A DNA stretch of 64,000 nucleotides, taken from positions 1 to 64,000 of the forward strand of contig JAEUHS010000060.1 of assembly GCA_016794035.1 (NCBI GenBank), written 5' to 3'. The DNA is from Planctomycetota bacterium (GTDB taxonomy: Bacteria; Planctomycetota; UBA1135; UBA2386). The notes below the pieces were generated by a model, which worked only from the letters and a program-made list of their open reading frames with translations, did no database searches and was not told where the DNA came from. The position numbers were made by a program, and so were the translations under genes. Shown one piece after another: positions 7,318 to 17,422 of the stretch (the stretch's first letter is position 1; the number at the start of each line of letters is the position of its first letter).

Positions 7318-7995
7318 TCACGCGGAGACACCCGCGGCGGTGCAGTGCGGCTCGAGCAGCGTGCGCAGCGCTTGGCGAGCGTGATGCAACGTGCGACGGA
7401 CCGCGCGTGGGTCGGCGCCGATCGCGGCGGCAGTCTCGACCACGTCGAAATCGAGCACGTCACACAGCAGCAGCACGTCGCCGTGCCGCGGCGGCAGTTC
7501 GTCGATGCACGCCCGCAGGGTCGCACGGAAGCGATCGTGCTCGACCGCTGCCGCCGAGAGCTGCCATGGCCGCGCCGGCGCCACATGATGGCCGTCCGGC
7601 TGGAAGCGAGGCAGCAAGGACACCAGCGGTGCGCCAGCCGCGTCGCGCTGCTGCTGCCGACCGAGCAGGCACTGACGGGCGATGGCGCGACGGAGGCTCG
7701 TTCGCAGACGCGCCGGGCCGTCGGCACCGCCACCGGTGGCAGGCGACGGTACGACCGTCGCGTAGGCCGCCTGCACCGCCGTGGCCGCCGCCGCGGTGCA
7801 CCCGAGCATCACCTTGGCGATGGCGAACAGCTCCGCGATGGTGTCGCGCACGTCTTGTTCGCGGCTCGGCGCGGGCGACGACCTGGGCCGAGGCTCGGGT
7901 GCCGGACCCTGGCCCGGCGTGGCGCGACCGGAGCCGGGCAGCACGCTCCCGGGGCCGGGTCGCGCCGCCGGATTGGCCTTCGAAGGCTTGGGCAT
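7318..7995 (-). CDS. Degenerate ECF-type sigma factor
   Basis: 225 residues from the ATG at 7995; an in-frame TTG at 8010 is the other option. The first 45 residues are Pro/Gly/Arg-rich. The rest aligns by eye with the ECF factor encoded at 16675-17301: the linker phrase LLPRFQPDGHH corresponds to LVPRFTEDGHH, and the last 70 residues (IDELPPRHGDVLLLCDVLDFDVVETAAAIG, then ALRTLLEPH) form a good region 4. Region 2 is poor: the usual acidic D-x-x-D-x-x-QE pattern that contacts core polymerase reads TAAAATAVQAA, keeping only the Gln. No anti-sigma gene is next to it. It may be an atypical or inactive sigma factor, or a regulator that retains only DNA binding. It ends 37 bases from the convergent CheC-like gene. 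Confidence 0.7.
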   Translation of the reverse strand: MPKPSKANPAARPGPGSVLPGSGRATPGQGPAPEPRPRSSPAPSREQDVRDTIAELFAIAKVMLGCTAAAATAVQAAYATVVPSPATGGGADGPARLRTSLRRAIARQCLLGRQQQRDAAGAPLVSLLPRFQPDGHHVAPARPWQLSAAAVEHDRFRATLRACIDELPPRHGDVLLLCDVLDFDVVETAAAIGADPRAVRRTLHHARQALRTLLEPHCTAAGVSA

Positions 7996-8162
7996 GCCCC
8001 TCTCGTGCAACTCCCGGACCCGGCCGGGATCACGCCGTCATGGCGACGGCAGCTCGTGGCCGGCCACCGGTGGGCCACGGCCCGCCGTGGTCGCCACGAA
8101 CGTTCGTGCCGGCCGGCCGACTTCGACGCCCGGGAGGGATAGTCGGCGGCAACGCCGCTACC

Positions 8163-10142
<1,980 letters not shown>

Positions 10143-10208
10143 CGGCGCCGGCCGTCGGTCGCGAAACGAGGTCCACCACCGCGCATCGAAGTCGCCGAGG
10201 ACCCAACC

Positions 10209-11666
10209 ATGCGACGATCGACCTTCTCGACGCCGGCGGCGCTGTGCGTCGCCGTGCTGTGTTTCGTCACCGCGTCAGGCGTGTTGCGCGCACAACTGCC
10301 CGCGAAACCCGTCCTGACGCTCGACGCCGCGCGCCGCATCGCCGCGGCTGCGCATGCGGCGGCCGACGTCGCCCACGCCACCGTGGTGATCGCCGTCGTC
10401 GACGACGGCGGCCACCTGCTGCTGCTCGAACGGCGCGACGACACGCAGGTGGCGAGCTCGGCCGTGGCCGAGGCCAAGGCGCGTACGGCGGCGATCTTCC
10501 GTCGACCGACCCGCGAGTTCGAACAGCAGATCGCCGCTGGCCGCCTGGCGACGCTGGTGCTGACGGGTGCCGCACCGCTGCAGGGCGGCGTGCCACTGGT
10601 CGTCGCCGGGCACGTCGTCGGCGCGATCGGCGTCTCCGGCAACTCCCCCGCGCAGGACGAACAGATCGCCCTGGCGGGCGCCGCGGTCGCCCAGAGCCTC
10701 GGCCAGCCGCACGCAATCGTCCCGGAACCGGTGGCGACGACGATCGTGCGCATGGACCCGCGGCTCGATGCGATCCTGCCGTTCGACGCCCAGCTCGAAC
10801 GCATTGCGACGGGGTTCGTGTTCACCGAAGGACCGGTATGGGTCGGCGATGCCCTGCTGTGCAGCGATCCGAACGAGAACCGCATCTGGCGTTGGTCCGC
10901 GACCGAGGGCGTCAGCCTGTTCCGCGATCGCAGCGGCTATCAGGGGGCCGACATCCGTTCCTACCAGCAGCCCGGCAGCAACGGTCTCGCGCTCGACCCG
11001 CGCGGCAACCTGATCGTGTGTGAGCACGGCAATCGTTGCATCTCGCAGCTGGCCGCCGACGGCACCCGCCGCGTGCTGGTGGACCGCCACCAGGGCCGAC
11101 GCCTGAACAGCCCGAACGACGTCGTCGTGGCACACGACGGGTCGATCTACTTCACCGACCCGCCCTTCGGGCTGCCGGCCACGTTCGACGATGCGCGCAA
11201 GGAGCTGCCTTTCAGCGGCGTGTTCCGCTGGCAGGGCGGTTCGTTGTCGCTGGAGAGCGACGCGTTGCAGGGACCCAACGGCATCGCCTTGTCGCCCGAC
11301 GAGTCGGTGCTCTACGTCGGCAACTGGGACGTGCAGCACAAGGTCGTGCTCGCCTTCGCGCGCTCGACCGACGGCTCGCTCGGCCCCGGCCGCACGTTCC
11401 TCGATCTGACCCAGGTCGCGGGCGACACCGCGATCGATGGCCTCGAGGTCGACGCGAAGGGCAATGTCTACGTCTGCGGTCCCGGCGGCATCTGGATCGT
11501 CGGCGCGGATGGCGCCGTTCTCGGCCGCGTCGCCGATCGCCCCGAGGAGCCGCACAACCTGGCCTTCGGCGAGCACGGGCACACGCTGTTCATCGCCGCG
11601 CAGACCGGTCTGTACCGGTTGCGCCTGGCGGCGGCCGACGAGCGGGCCGCGGCGCCGATCAGGTAG
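10209..11666 (+). CDS. Exported fusion of a GlcG/HbpS-type domain and an SMP-30/gluconolactonase
   Basis: 485 residues with a signal peptide (about 1-28, ending near LRAQ). Residues about 36-170 form a GlcG/HbpS (DUF336) domain: LTLDAARRIAAAA, VVDDGGHLLLLERRDD, ARTAAIFRRPT and LQGGVPLVVAGHVVGAIGVSGNS are all family landmarks. Residues about 190-475 form an SMP-30/gluconolactonase beta-propeller that retains the metal ligands in FTEGPVW, NSPNDVVV and AIDGLEVD. HbpS-type proteins bind heme or small ligands; SMP-30 enzymes open sugar lactones. The two are normally separate, so the fusion is unusual. GAGGA precedes the ATG. It is the first gene of an exported-protein group continuing to 15199. 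Confidence 0.9.
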   Translation: MRRSTFSTPAALCVAVLCFVTASGVLRAQLPAKPVLTLDAARRIAAAAHAAADVAHATVVIAVVDDGGHLLLLERRDDTQVASSAVAEAKARTAAIFRRPTREFEQQIAAGRLATLVLTGAAPLQGGVPLVVAGHVVGAIGVSGNSPAQDEQIALAGAAVAQSLGQPHAIVPEPVATTIVRMDPRLDAILPFDAQLERIATGFVFTEGPVWVGDALLCSDPNENRIWRWSATEGVSLFRDRSGYQGADIRSYQQPGSNGLALDPRGNLIVCEHGNRCISQLAADGTRRVLVDRHQGRRLNSPNDVVVAHDGSIYFTDPPFGLPATFDDARKELPFSGVFRWQGGSLSLESDALQGPNGIALSPDESVLYVGNWDVQHKVVLAFARSTDGSLGPGRTFLDLTQVAGDTAIDGLEVDAKGNVYVCGPGGIWIVGADGAVLGRVADRPEEPHNLAFGEHGHTLFIAAQTGLYRLRLAAADERAAAPIR

Positions 11667-11932
11667 CGCGCAGACCGCCCACCGCAGCTCGCGCGGCGAT
11701 GCGAGACGACCCGCGGACCTGCGCCGGGAACGCGCGCCAGGCACGCCTGCGACGCCGACCTCGCCCGCGCCGCGCACCCCGCCGCATGCGCCGGCTCGCA
11801 CGTGCCGACGCCGGCACGGCACCGCGCAACGCGACGAAACGCGCCGCACCGGTCCGCATCGAACCAGCGCCCCCGACGTGGCGCCGCGCCGCGGTATCGG
11901 GGCACTCCGCAACCCAACGAGCAAGGAACCCC
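11667..11932. other. 266-base gap inside the exported HbpS operon
   Basis: I see no gene on either strand. The end holds the ribosome site AAGGAA for the next gene. This gap is long compared with the others in the group, so a separate promoter for the DM13-like gene is possible. I found no convincing promoter motif. Confidence 0.3.
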
Positions 11933-12661
11933 ATGACTTCGATCCGTCACCGCTTCGCTTCCGTCTGCTTCGCCGCGACCCTCGCGGCCGCGCCCGCCCT
12001 CGCCGGCGGCGATCCCGTCACCAGCGCTCCGTTCCAGGGCGTGAAGGCCAACAAGGGCACCGTCACGCTGCAGCAGCAGGGCACCGCCTGGACGCTGACC
12101 CTGAGCGCCGACTTCGTCGTGCCCGAGACACCGGCCCCGCACTGGCAGGTCGTCGATGCACGCGGCAACACGTTCCTGCTGCAACGCCTCGTCGCCAAGG
12201 ACGGCAAGTTCCACCAGACGATCACGCTGCCCGACTACGTGCTCGACGTCGCCAAGGTGCAGATCTGGTGTGCGTTCGCCGAGACCCTGCTCGGCGAGAC
12301 GACCTTCGGCAAGGTGATGCCGCTGCAGACCGCGCCAGAACTCTGCTCGGCCGTGATGTCGCCGCAGTTCGCCGGCAAGAAGGCCAACCGCGGCACCGTG
12401 ACGTTCGGTCACCTCGGCGACCAGCGCGTGCTGATGCTCAGCGCCGACTTCGTCGTGCCGGAGACGCCCGCGCCGCACTGGCAGGTCGTCGACAGCGCCG
12501 GTCGCACGTTCCTGCTGCAGCGCCTCGTCGCCAAGGACGGCAAGTTCAACCAGACCGTCGTCGTGCCCGCCTACGTCAAGGACGTCGCCAAGGTGCAGAT
12601 CTGGTGCGCATTCGCCGAGACGCTGCTCGGCGAGACGAGCTTCCCGCAGGCCCAGAGCTGA
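11933..12661 (+). CDS. Exported protein with two DM13-like repeats
   Basis: 242 residues with a signal peptide (about 1-24, ending PALAGG). The mature part is two nearly identical repeats of about 100 residues (about 30-130 and 138-240). In each, KANKGTVTL or KANRGTVTF opens the repeat, LSADFVVPETPAPHWQVVD is shared exactly, then FLLQRLVAKDGKF and VAKVQIWCAFAETLLGE. The G-x-V-T-x, LS-x-F-V-V-P and P-HWQV-D phrases recall the DM13 electron-transfer domain, which has a conserved Cys; here one Cys per repeat (IWCAF) is retained. DM13 assignment is by pattern and not certain. AAGGAA precedes the ATG. Its position between HbpS-type genes suggests a redox role outside the cytoplasm. Confidence 0.78.
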   Translation: MTSIRHRFASVCFAATLAAAPALAGGDPVTSAPFQGVKANKGTVTLQQQGTAWTLTLSADFVVPETPAPHWQVVDARGNTFLLQRLVAKDGKFHQTITLPDYVLDVAKVQIWCAFAETLLGETTFGKVMPLQTAPELCSAVMSPQFAGKKANRGTVTFGHLGDQRVLMLSADFVVPETPAPHWQVVDSAGRTFLLQRLVAKDGKFNQTVVVPAYVKDVAKVQIWCAFAETLLGETSFPQAQS

Positions 12662-12687
12662 GGTCCGGGGCACCCCCGGAGCCAACC

Positions 12688-13635
12688 ATGAACACCCGCA
12701 TCCACGCGTTGCTTCTCGGCGCTGCCCTCGTGGGCAGCGCCACGGGTCAGGTGCCGACTGCCGCCGCGGCGGCCGCCGTCGCCGTGACACCGGTCGCGCC
12801 GACGGCGCCGCTCGCAGCCAAGCAGGTCCTGACGCTGCAGGGCGCCAAGCAGGTCGCCGCCGCGGCGTTGGCCGAGGCCCGCCGCCTGCAGGCGCCCGGC
12901 GCCGCGATCGCCGTCACCGACGACGGCGGCAACCTGCTCTACCTGGAACGGCTCGACGGGACGTTCGCGATGGCGGCGACCGTCAGCACCGGCAAGGCGC
13001 GCACCGCCGCGCTGTTCCAGAAGCCGACCAAGGTCTTCGAGGACCTGATCAACAAGGGGCGCACCGCGATGGCGGCGCTGCCCGACTTCACGCCGTTGCA
13101 GGGTGGTGTGCCGCTGCTCCTGGACGGCCGGGTCGTCGGCGCGATCGGCGTCAGCGGTGCCGCCAGCGCCCAGCAGGACCACGACATCGCCAGCGCCGCG
13201 GCCAGTCTGCCGCTCACGGCGACGCAGGTGAGCTGCTGCGAAGGTGTCGCGCCAGGGCCCGTCACGCATCTGCCACACGCGGACGTCGCCGCCGCGTTCG
13301 CCGTCGGTCGGCCGCTGCTCGAAGTCGCGGACTACAAGATCCACGCGAGTCGGCGCGAGACCGCAGGCCTGGCCGAGGTGCACAGCGACGAGACCGACGT
13401 CATCTACGTGCTCGGCGGCAACGCCACGCTCGTGACCGGTGGAACCGTGTCGGAACCGCGCACCGTAGCCGACCACGAAGTGCGCGGCACGTCGATCGTC
13501 GGTGGCGACACCCACCAGCTGACGCCGGGCGACGTGGTGGTGGTGCCGCAGGGCGTGCCGCACTGGTTCCGGCAGGTCGAGGCACCGTTCACCTACTACG
13601 TGGTCAAGGTGATCCATGGCAGCCATGGCGCCTGA
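12688..13635 (+). CDS. Exported fusion of a GlcG/HbpS-type domain and a cupin
   Basis: 315 residues with a signal peptide (about 1-20). Residues about 45-185 are a second HbpS/GlcG domain (VTDDGGNLLYLERLDGT, ARTAALFQKPTKVFE, LQGGVPLLLDGRVVGAIGVSG). Residues about 205-312 are a cupin: VHSDETDVIYVLGGNATLVTGG is cupin motif 1 with metal-type His and Glu, and TPGDVVVVPQGVPHWF is motif 2 with its His. So one operon pairs the HbpS module with two different partners. The TGA at 13633-13635 lies inside the next gene, which starts at 13616 (20-base overlap), pointing to coupled translation. The cupin might bind or modify the product of the lactonases; no substrate can be named. Confidence 0.88.
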   Translation: MNTRIHALLLGAALVGSATGQVPTAAAAAAVAVTPVAPTAPLAAKQVLTLQGAKQVAAAALAEARRLQAPGAAIAVTDDGGNLLYLERLDGTFAMAATVSTGKARTAALFQKPTKVFEDLINKGRTAMAALPDFTPLQGGVPLLLDGRVVGAIGVSGAASAQQDHDIASAAASLPLTATQVSCCEGVAPGPVTHLPHADVAAAFAVGRPLLEVADYKIHASRRETAGLAEVHSDETDVIYVLGGNATLVTGGTVSEPRTVADHEVRGTSIVGGDTHQLTPGDVVVVPQGVPHWFRQVEAPFTYYVVKVIHGSHGA

Positions 13636-15199
13636 GATCCGTTGCGCGGCGTTCGCCGCGGCGATGCTGGCGTCGCTGTTGGGGGCGCAGGTCCCCACCA
13701 CGACGCCGCGCGAGCTCGATCTCGGCAGCCTGCTTGGCGCCGAACGGGCACATGCCGAGTGGCGCTACCACGACGCCGAGCTGCACACCGTCGCGTTCCG
13801 CGCGCCGGGCGCCGACCGCAAGCCAAGCGGCGCGCCCAACCAGACCTACGACGTCTCCCCGCATGCGGGCGCCGCCGACTTCGACGACACCGGCTGGGAC
13901 GTGATCGCGGCCGACAGCCTCGAGCAGCGTCGCGGCAGCGGTCGCATCTGCTTCGGTTGGTACCGCCTGCGCTTCGAGGTGCCCGAGCAGATCGACGGCA
14001 TGCCCGTCGCAGGCCGCACGCTCGAGTTCGAAGTCGTGCTCGACGACTACGCCGAGGTCTGGGTCGACGGCCGCCTGCCGCGCCAGCTCGGTCAGACCGG
14101 CGGCTCGCTCGTCGCCGGCTGGAACGCCCCCAACCGCCTGCTGCTGACGCATCGTGCGTTCGCCGGCCAGCGCTTCACGATCGCGATCTTCGGCGCCAAC
14201 GGACCGCTGTCGGATCCGCCCGCCAACTACCTGTGGATCCGTTCGGCGAAGCTGCTGCTGGCCGCCACCGCGACCTGGGGCGAGCCGCTGGACCTCGCCT
14301 GGGAACGCCTGGATCCGCGCCTCGACGCGGTCGTGTCGACGCAGGCCACCGTCGAGCGCGTGTCCGCCGGACACACCTGGCTCGAAGGTCCGGCCTGGGA
14401 TCGGCGGCAGGGCTGCCTCTACGTCTCCGACATCCCGCAGAACGCCGTGCTGCGATGGGCGCCCGGCGAACCCACGACGACCTACCTGGCGCCGAGCGGC
14501 TACTCGGGTACGACGCCGTTCCCGGGCCGCGAGCCGGGCAGCAACGGCCTCGCGGTCGATGCCGGCGGCCGGCTCTGGTTGTGCCAGCACGGCGATCGCC
14601 GCATCGCGCGGCGCGAGGCCGACGGCACGCTCGTCGCCATCGTCGACAGGTTCGAGGGCAAACGGCTCAACAGCCCGAACGACCTGCTGCTGGCGCCGAA
14701 CGGCGACCTGTACTTCACCGATCCGCCGTTCGGCCTGCCGGGCCAGTTCGACGACCCCGGCCGCGAACTGCCGTTCGCCGGCGTCTACCGGCGCACCCCC
14801 GACGGGCAGGTGACGCTGCTCGAGCGCGAACTGCGCGGTCCCAACGGCCTCGCGCTGTCGCCCGACGGTCGCACGCTCTACGTCAGCGATGCGGACCCCG
14901 AAGCGCCGAAGTGGGTGCGCGTGCTGCTCGACGCGCGCGGCCAGCCGTCCGGCAGAGAACTGCTGCTCGACGCGGCGCGCTGGCGCGGCGACCGACCCGG
15001 ATTCCCCGATGGCATGAAGGTGGATGCGGCGGGCAACCTGTTCGCCTGCGGGCCGGGCGGTCTGTACGTCTTCGATCCGGACGGCACGCTGCTCGGCGTC
15101 CTGCACACCGGGGTCGCGACCTCGAACTGCGCCTTCGGCGCCGACCAGCGCACGGTGTTCGTGACCGCCGCCCAGGCCGTGCTGGCCGTGCGCTGGTGA
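13616..15199 (+). CDS. Exported SMP-30/gluconolactonase with N-terminal jelly-roll-like domain
   Basis: 527 residues; signal peptide about 1-25 (a second in-frame ATG at 13625 may be the true start). Residues about 35-225 look like a galactose-binding-type jelly roll (FDDTGWDVIAADSLEQRRG, CFGWYRLRFEVPEQ, VLDDYAEVWVDGRLP), a module common before glycoside-processing enzymes. Residues about 250-525 are an SMP-30 propeller with the ligand phrases WLEGPAW, NSPNDLLLAPNGDLYFTDPPFGL and FPDGMKVD. It is the second lactonase-type enzyme of the operon, and its middle section is close to that of the first (shared DPPFGLP and ELPF phrases), so the two are probably paralogues. The likely reaction is hydrolysis of a sugar lactone outside the cytoplasm; the substrate is unknown. 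Confidence 0.88.
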   Translation: MAAMAPEIRCAAFAAAMLASLLGAQVPTTTPRELDLGSLLGAERAHAEWRYHDAELHTVAFRAPGADRKPSGAPNQTYDVSPHAGAADFDDTGWDVIAADSLEQRRGSGRICFGWYRLRFEVPEQIDGMPVAGRTLEFEVVLDDYAEVWVDGRLPRQLGQTGGSLVAGWNAPNRLLLTHRAFAGQRFTIAIFGANGPLSDPPANYLWIRSAKLLLAATATWGEPLDLAWERLDPRLDAVVSTQATVERVSAGHTWLEGPAWDRRQGCLYVSDIPQNAVLRWAPGEPTTTYLAPSGYSGTTPFPGREPGSNGLAVDAGGRLWLCQHGDRRIARREADGTLVAIVDRFEGKRLNSPNDLLLAPNGDLYFTDPPFGLPGQFDDPGRELPFAGVYRRTPDGQVTLLERELRGPNGLALSPDGRTLYVSDADPEAPKWVRVLLDARGQPSGRELLLDAARWRGDRPGFPDGMKVDAAGNLFACGPGGLYVFDPDGTLLGVLHTGVATSNCAFGADQRTVFVTAAQAVLAVRW

Positions 15200-15250
15200 C
15201 CGGGGCATCGAGACGTTCACGTGCCGCTGCCGAATCCGGGTGGCGGTGGG

Positions 15251-15256
15251 TATCCT
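15251..15256 (+). promoter_or_regulatory. -10-like hexamer, exactly six bases before a start codon
   Basis: TATCCT is followed by six bases and then the ATG at 15263. With the usual -10 to start spacing, transcription would begin at the A of ATG, giving a leaderless message. No convincing -35 is seen. Three other genes in the window show the same spacing (see findings). Confidence 0.45.
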
Positions 15257-15262
15257 CGGACC

Positions 15263-16192
15263 ATGCTTCGAGGGTCGCTGCCGTCGTCCGATCCCGCGCC
15301 CCTGCCCTGGTTGACGGAGTTCGCTTCGGAGTTCGCCCCCGACGTCTTCGTACCCGGCGCCGCCGCGGCCATGGCGCCGGGGCTGGCGGTCGTCGCGCAG
15401 CGCATCGGTTGCCGTCGCGACCTCGCCCAGGAACTCGGTTGCGGCGAGTCGCTCGGCGTCGACCTGGCGCATGCCGCCGTGAACACGTTGCTCGCCTGCG
15501 GCGCACTGCCGCAGGTGGCGGCGCTGCACGTAGTGGCGCCCGCCGATGCGGAGCTGCCGATCGCGATCGTCGCCGGCATCACGAACGCCTGTCGTGCGCA
15601 CGGCGTTCCGATCGTGCTGCCGCTGGCCGCCGCCAGCGGCGGACACGAACACATCGGCCTCGTGCTCACCGGCACGGTGCTGGGCAAGCCGCGCGCGGCG
15701 GGCGCCCCGGGTGACGTCGTGCTGGCACTGCGTGGCCGCGGTGCGACCGACAGCGACCTGGCCACCATGCTGGCGCGTGCGGACGAACTCGGGTGCACGC
15801 TCGGGGATCGGCTCGCCAACGGCGACACCGTGGGTGCGACCCTGCTCGCACCCCGACCCAGTCAGGTCGGCGTCGTTCAGCAGCCGCTGCGCGAACAGTG
15901 GCCCGCGCAGCTGCTGGCGGTGGACGGCCAGGCGCTGGTGCCGACGCTGCGCCGCGCGCTGCCGGCCAACGTCGACGTCGAGTGGACCTTCGCCGGCTGG
16001 CGGCCGCCGGCCCCGTTCGCCGAGTGGTTTCCCGGTCCCGACGGCGCTCGGCGTGCGGCCGAGACGACCAGCTTCGGCTGCAGCATGCTGGTGCTGGCGA
16101 CCGAGGCGGAAGCCACGCGTTGGGTCAAGCTCTGCACCGCCTGGAACGAACCGGCCACCCCGATCGGCCGCCTCGTCGCCGCCGGCGGCTAG
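15263..16192 (+). CDS. PurM-like (AIR synthase-related) protein lacking catalytic motifs
   Basis: 309 residues. The middle aligns by eye with phosphoribosylformylglycinamidine cyclo-ligase: GESLGVDLAHAAVNTLLACGALP corresponds to the PurM phrase with IGIDLVAMCVNDLLVQGAEP, IVAGITNACRAHGVPIVLP to the following helix and strand, and the end (EPATPIGRLV) to the PurM C-terminus. Key residues are lost: the GTDGVGTK nucleotide loop is absent, the Asp of CVND is Thr, and the GGETAEMPG loop reads LPLAAASGG. It is therefore probably not a purine enzyme. An earlier GTG at 15221 is in frame, but the ATG at 15263 is preferred because of the hexamer above. It ends directly against the convergent anti-sigma gene, with no bases between the stop codons. 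Confidence 0.65.
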   Translation: MLRGSLPSSDPAPLPWLTEFASEFAPDVFVPGAAAAMAPGLAVVAQRIGCRRDLAQELGCGESLGVDLAHAAVNTLLACGALPQVAALHVVAPADAELPIAIVAGITNACRAHGVPIVLPLAAASGGHEHIGLVLTGTVLGKPRAAGAPGDVVLALRGRGATDSDLATMLARADELGCTLGDRLANGDTVGATLLAPRPSQVGVVQQPLREQWPAQLLAVDGQALVPTLRRALPANVDVEWTFAGWRPPAPFAEWFPGPDGARRAAETTSFGCSMLVLATEAEATRWVKLCTAWNEPATPIGRLVAAGG

Positions 16193-16432
16193 CTAGGACC
16201 CCGAGTGCTGCGCGACGATGGCCCGCACGAGGTCTTCCGGCACGGCCGGCGTCCGCTCGGCGGCCCGGTGTCGCCGCAGCATGCCGACCGTGACGCGGTA
16301 GCTGTCGACGTAGTCGGTGCACGCGTGGCACGTGGCGACGTGCTCGTCGCACGCGCGCTGCCGGTGACGTGGCAGGGTGGCGGCGAGCCAGCCGTCCAAC
16401 ATCAGCTGCAGGAACTCGCGGCACGAGACCAC
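16193..16432 (-). CDS. Mini zinc-finger anti-sigma factor (second copy)
   Basis: 79 residues starting with GTG at 16432, three bases after the stop of the gene before it. It carries the HxxxCxxC zinc motif (DEHVATCHACTDY) of ZAS-type anti-sigma factors and the opening SCREFLQLMLDGWL. The last 25 residues (VPEDLVRAIVAQH) match the partner at 16436 (VPEELVQAILASR). There is no membrane segment or extra domain, so it is soluble. It is a paralogue of the upstream mini anti-sigma protein; both probably act on the ECF factor at 16675-17301, or one may act on a different factor. Confidence 0.85.
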   Translation of the reverse strand: MVSCREFLQLMLDGWLAATLPRHRQRACDEHVATCHACTDYVDSYRVTVGMLRRHRAAERTPAVPEDLVRAIVAQHSGS

Positions 16433-16435
16433 TGC

Positions 16436-16678
16436 TCAGGCCTGCTTGCGCCGCGATGCCAGGATCGCCTGCACCAGCTCCTCGGGCACCTCGGCCGGCA
16501 CGTCTTCGCCGGTGGCACCGAGCCGGCGACAGGCATCGACCGTGCGCCGGTAGGTGTCGAGGTAGGTGACGCAATGGACGCACACCGCCAGGTGTCGGTG
16601 AAACGCGGCCATCTCCTCGGCGAGCAGCGTGCCGGCGAGAAAGGCGTCCAGGAACTCGGCGAATTCGCGACAGGTCAT
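16436..16678 (-). CDS. Mini zinc-finger anti-sigma factor (first copy)
   Basis: 80 residues. HLAVCVHCVTY provides an HxxxCxxC zinc site (the His is in FHRHL), and TCREFAEFLDAFLAG is the usual ZAS opening helix. Its ATG overlaps the stop of the sigma factor gene (ATGA at 16675-16678), so the two are translationally coupled, the normal arrangement for a sigma/anti-sigma pair. There is no transmembrane segment; release of the sigma factor would respond to a cytoplasmic, perhaps redox, signal acting on the zinc site (inference). Confidence 0.88.
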   Translation of the reverse strand: MTCREFAEFLDAFLAGTLLAEEMAAFHRHLAVCVHCVTYLDTYRRTVDACRRLGATGEDVPAEVPEELVQAILASRRKQA

Positions 16679-17301
16679 GTCAGGTCCTCGAGGTGTCGGT
16701 CCAGGAGTGTTCGCAGGGCCTGTCGAGCGCGATGCAGTCGGATCTTCACCGCGTTGGCGGTGATGGCGAGGAACTGTCCCGTGGCCTCGGTGGACAGACC
16801 CTCGATGTCGCGCAGCAGCACGACTTCGCGATAGGACTCCGGCAGTTGTTCGATGGCCCGACGCAGCAGTCGATGGCTCTCGGCCGCCTGCAGGGATCGT
16901 GTGGCATGGTCGCTCCATGGACAGGGCGGTTCCAGATGGTGGCCGTCCTCGGTGAAGCGTGGCACCAGGTCGTCGATCGAGCACTCCGGCCGCGATCGGC
17001 GGCTGCGCAACTTCATCAGCGCCGTGTTGACGATGATCCGGTGCAGCCAGGTGGTCAGGCGGCACTTCGCCTCGAACTTCTCGATCGCCCGGAACGCGAT
17101 GAGGAACACCTCCTGCAGGCAGTCGCGTGCGTCCTCTTCGTTGTTCAGCAGCCGCCTCGCGGTCGCCAGCAGCTGCCGTCCGTGCAGGCGCACGAGCTGG
17201 GCGAACGCCGGCTCCTCGCCGCGCCGCAGTGCCTGCACGAGCTGACATTCGTCCGGTTCGGCACTGGCAGCGAGCACCGGAAGGTCGGGAAGTTCGGTCA
17301 T
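16675..17301 (-). CDS. ECF-type RNA polymerase sigma factor
   Basis: 208 residues from the ATG at 17301; an in-frame GTG at 17316 is an alternative. Region 2 has ARRLLNNEEDARDCLQEVFLIAF with its acidic and QEVF residues intact and then CRLTTWLHRIIVNTALMKLRSRRSR. Region 4 has IEQLPESYREVVLLRDIEGLSTEATGQFL and a final RLHRARQALRTLLDRH. The linker LVPRFTEDGHHLEPPCPW matches ECF factors encoded beside ZAS anti-sigma genes. It heads the operon with two mini anti-sigma genes. TAGTCT about 28 bases before the ATG could be its -10 element. Its targets are not visible in the window. Confidence 0.93.
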   Translation of the reverse strand: MTELPDLPVLAASAEPDECQLVQALRRGEEPAFAQLVRLHGRQLLATARRLLNNEEDARDCLQEVFLIAFRAIEKFEAKCRLTTWLHRIIVNTALMKLRSRRSRPECSIDDLVPRFTEDGHHLEPPCPWSDHATRSLQAAESHRLLRRAIEQLPESYREVVLLRDIEGLSTEATGQFLAITANAVKIRLHRARQALRTLLDRHLEDLT

Positions 17302-17422
17302 GGCAGGCCGGGCCACCGCGTCTGGTGGCAGACTAACGCACCGTTTGGTTGCCGGGCGCGGGCGGGGGTTTCTCGGCGCCCCGGATTCGTTTCGGGCCGG
17401 GCACGGCGCCTCGAACCCAGGC

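Noticed and set aside
15263..16192. Annotating the PurM-like gene as purM or thiL/selD
   Set aside because: Nucleotide-binding and catalytic motifs of all these families are missing.
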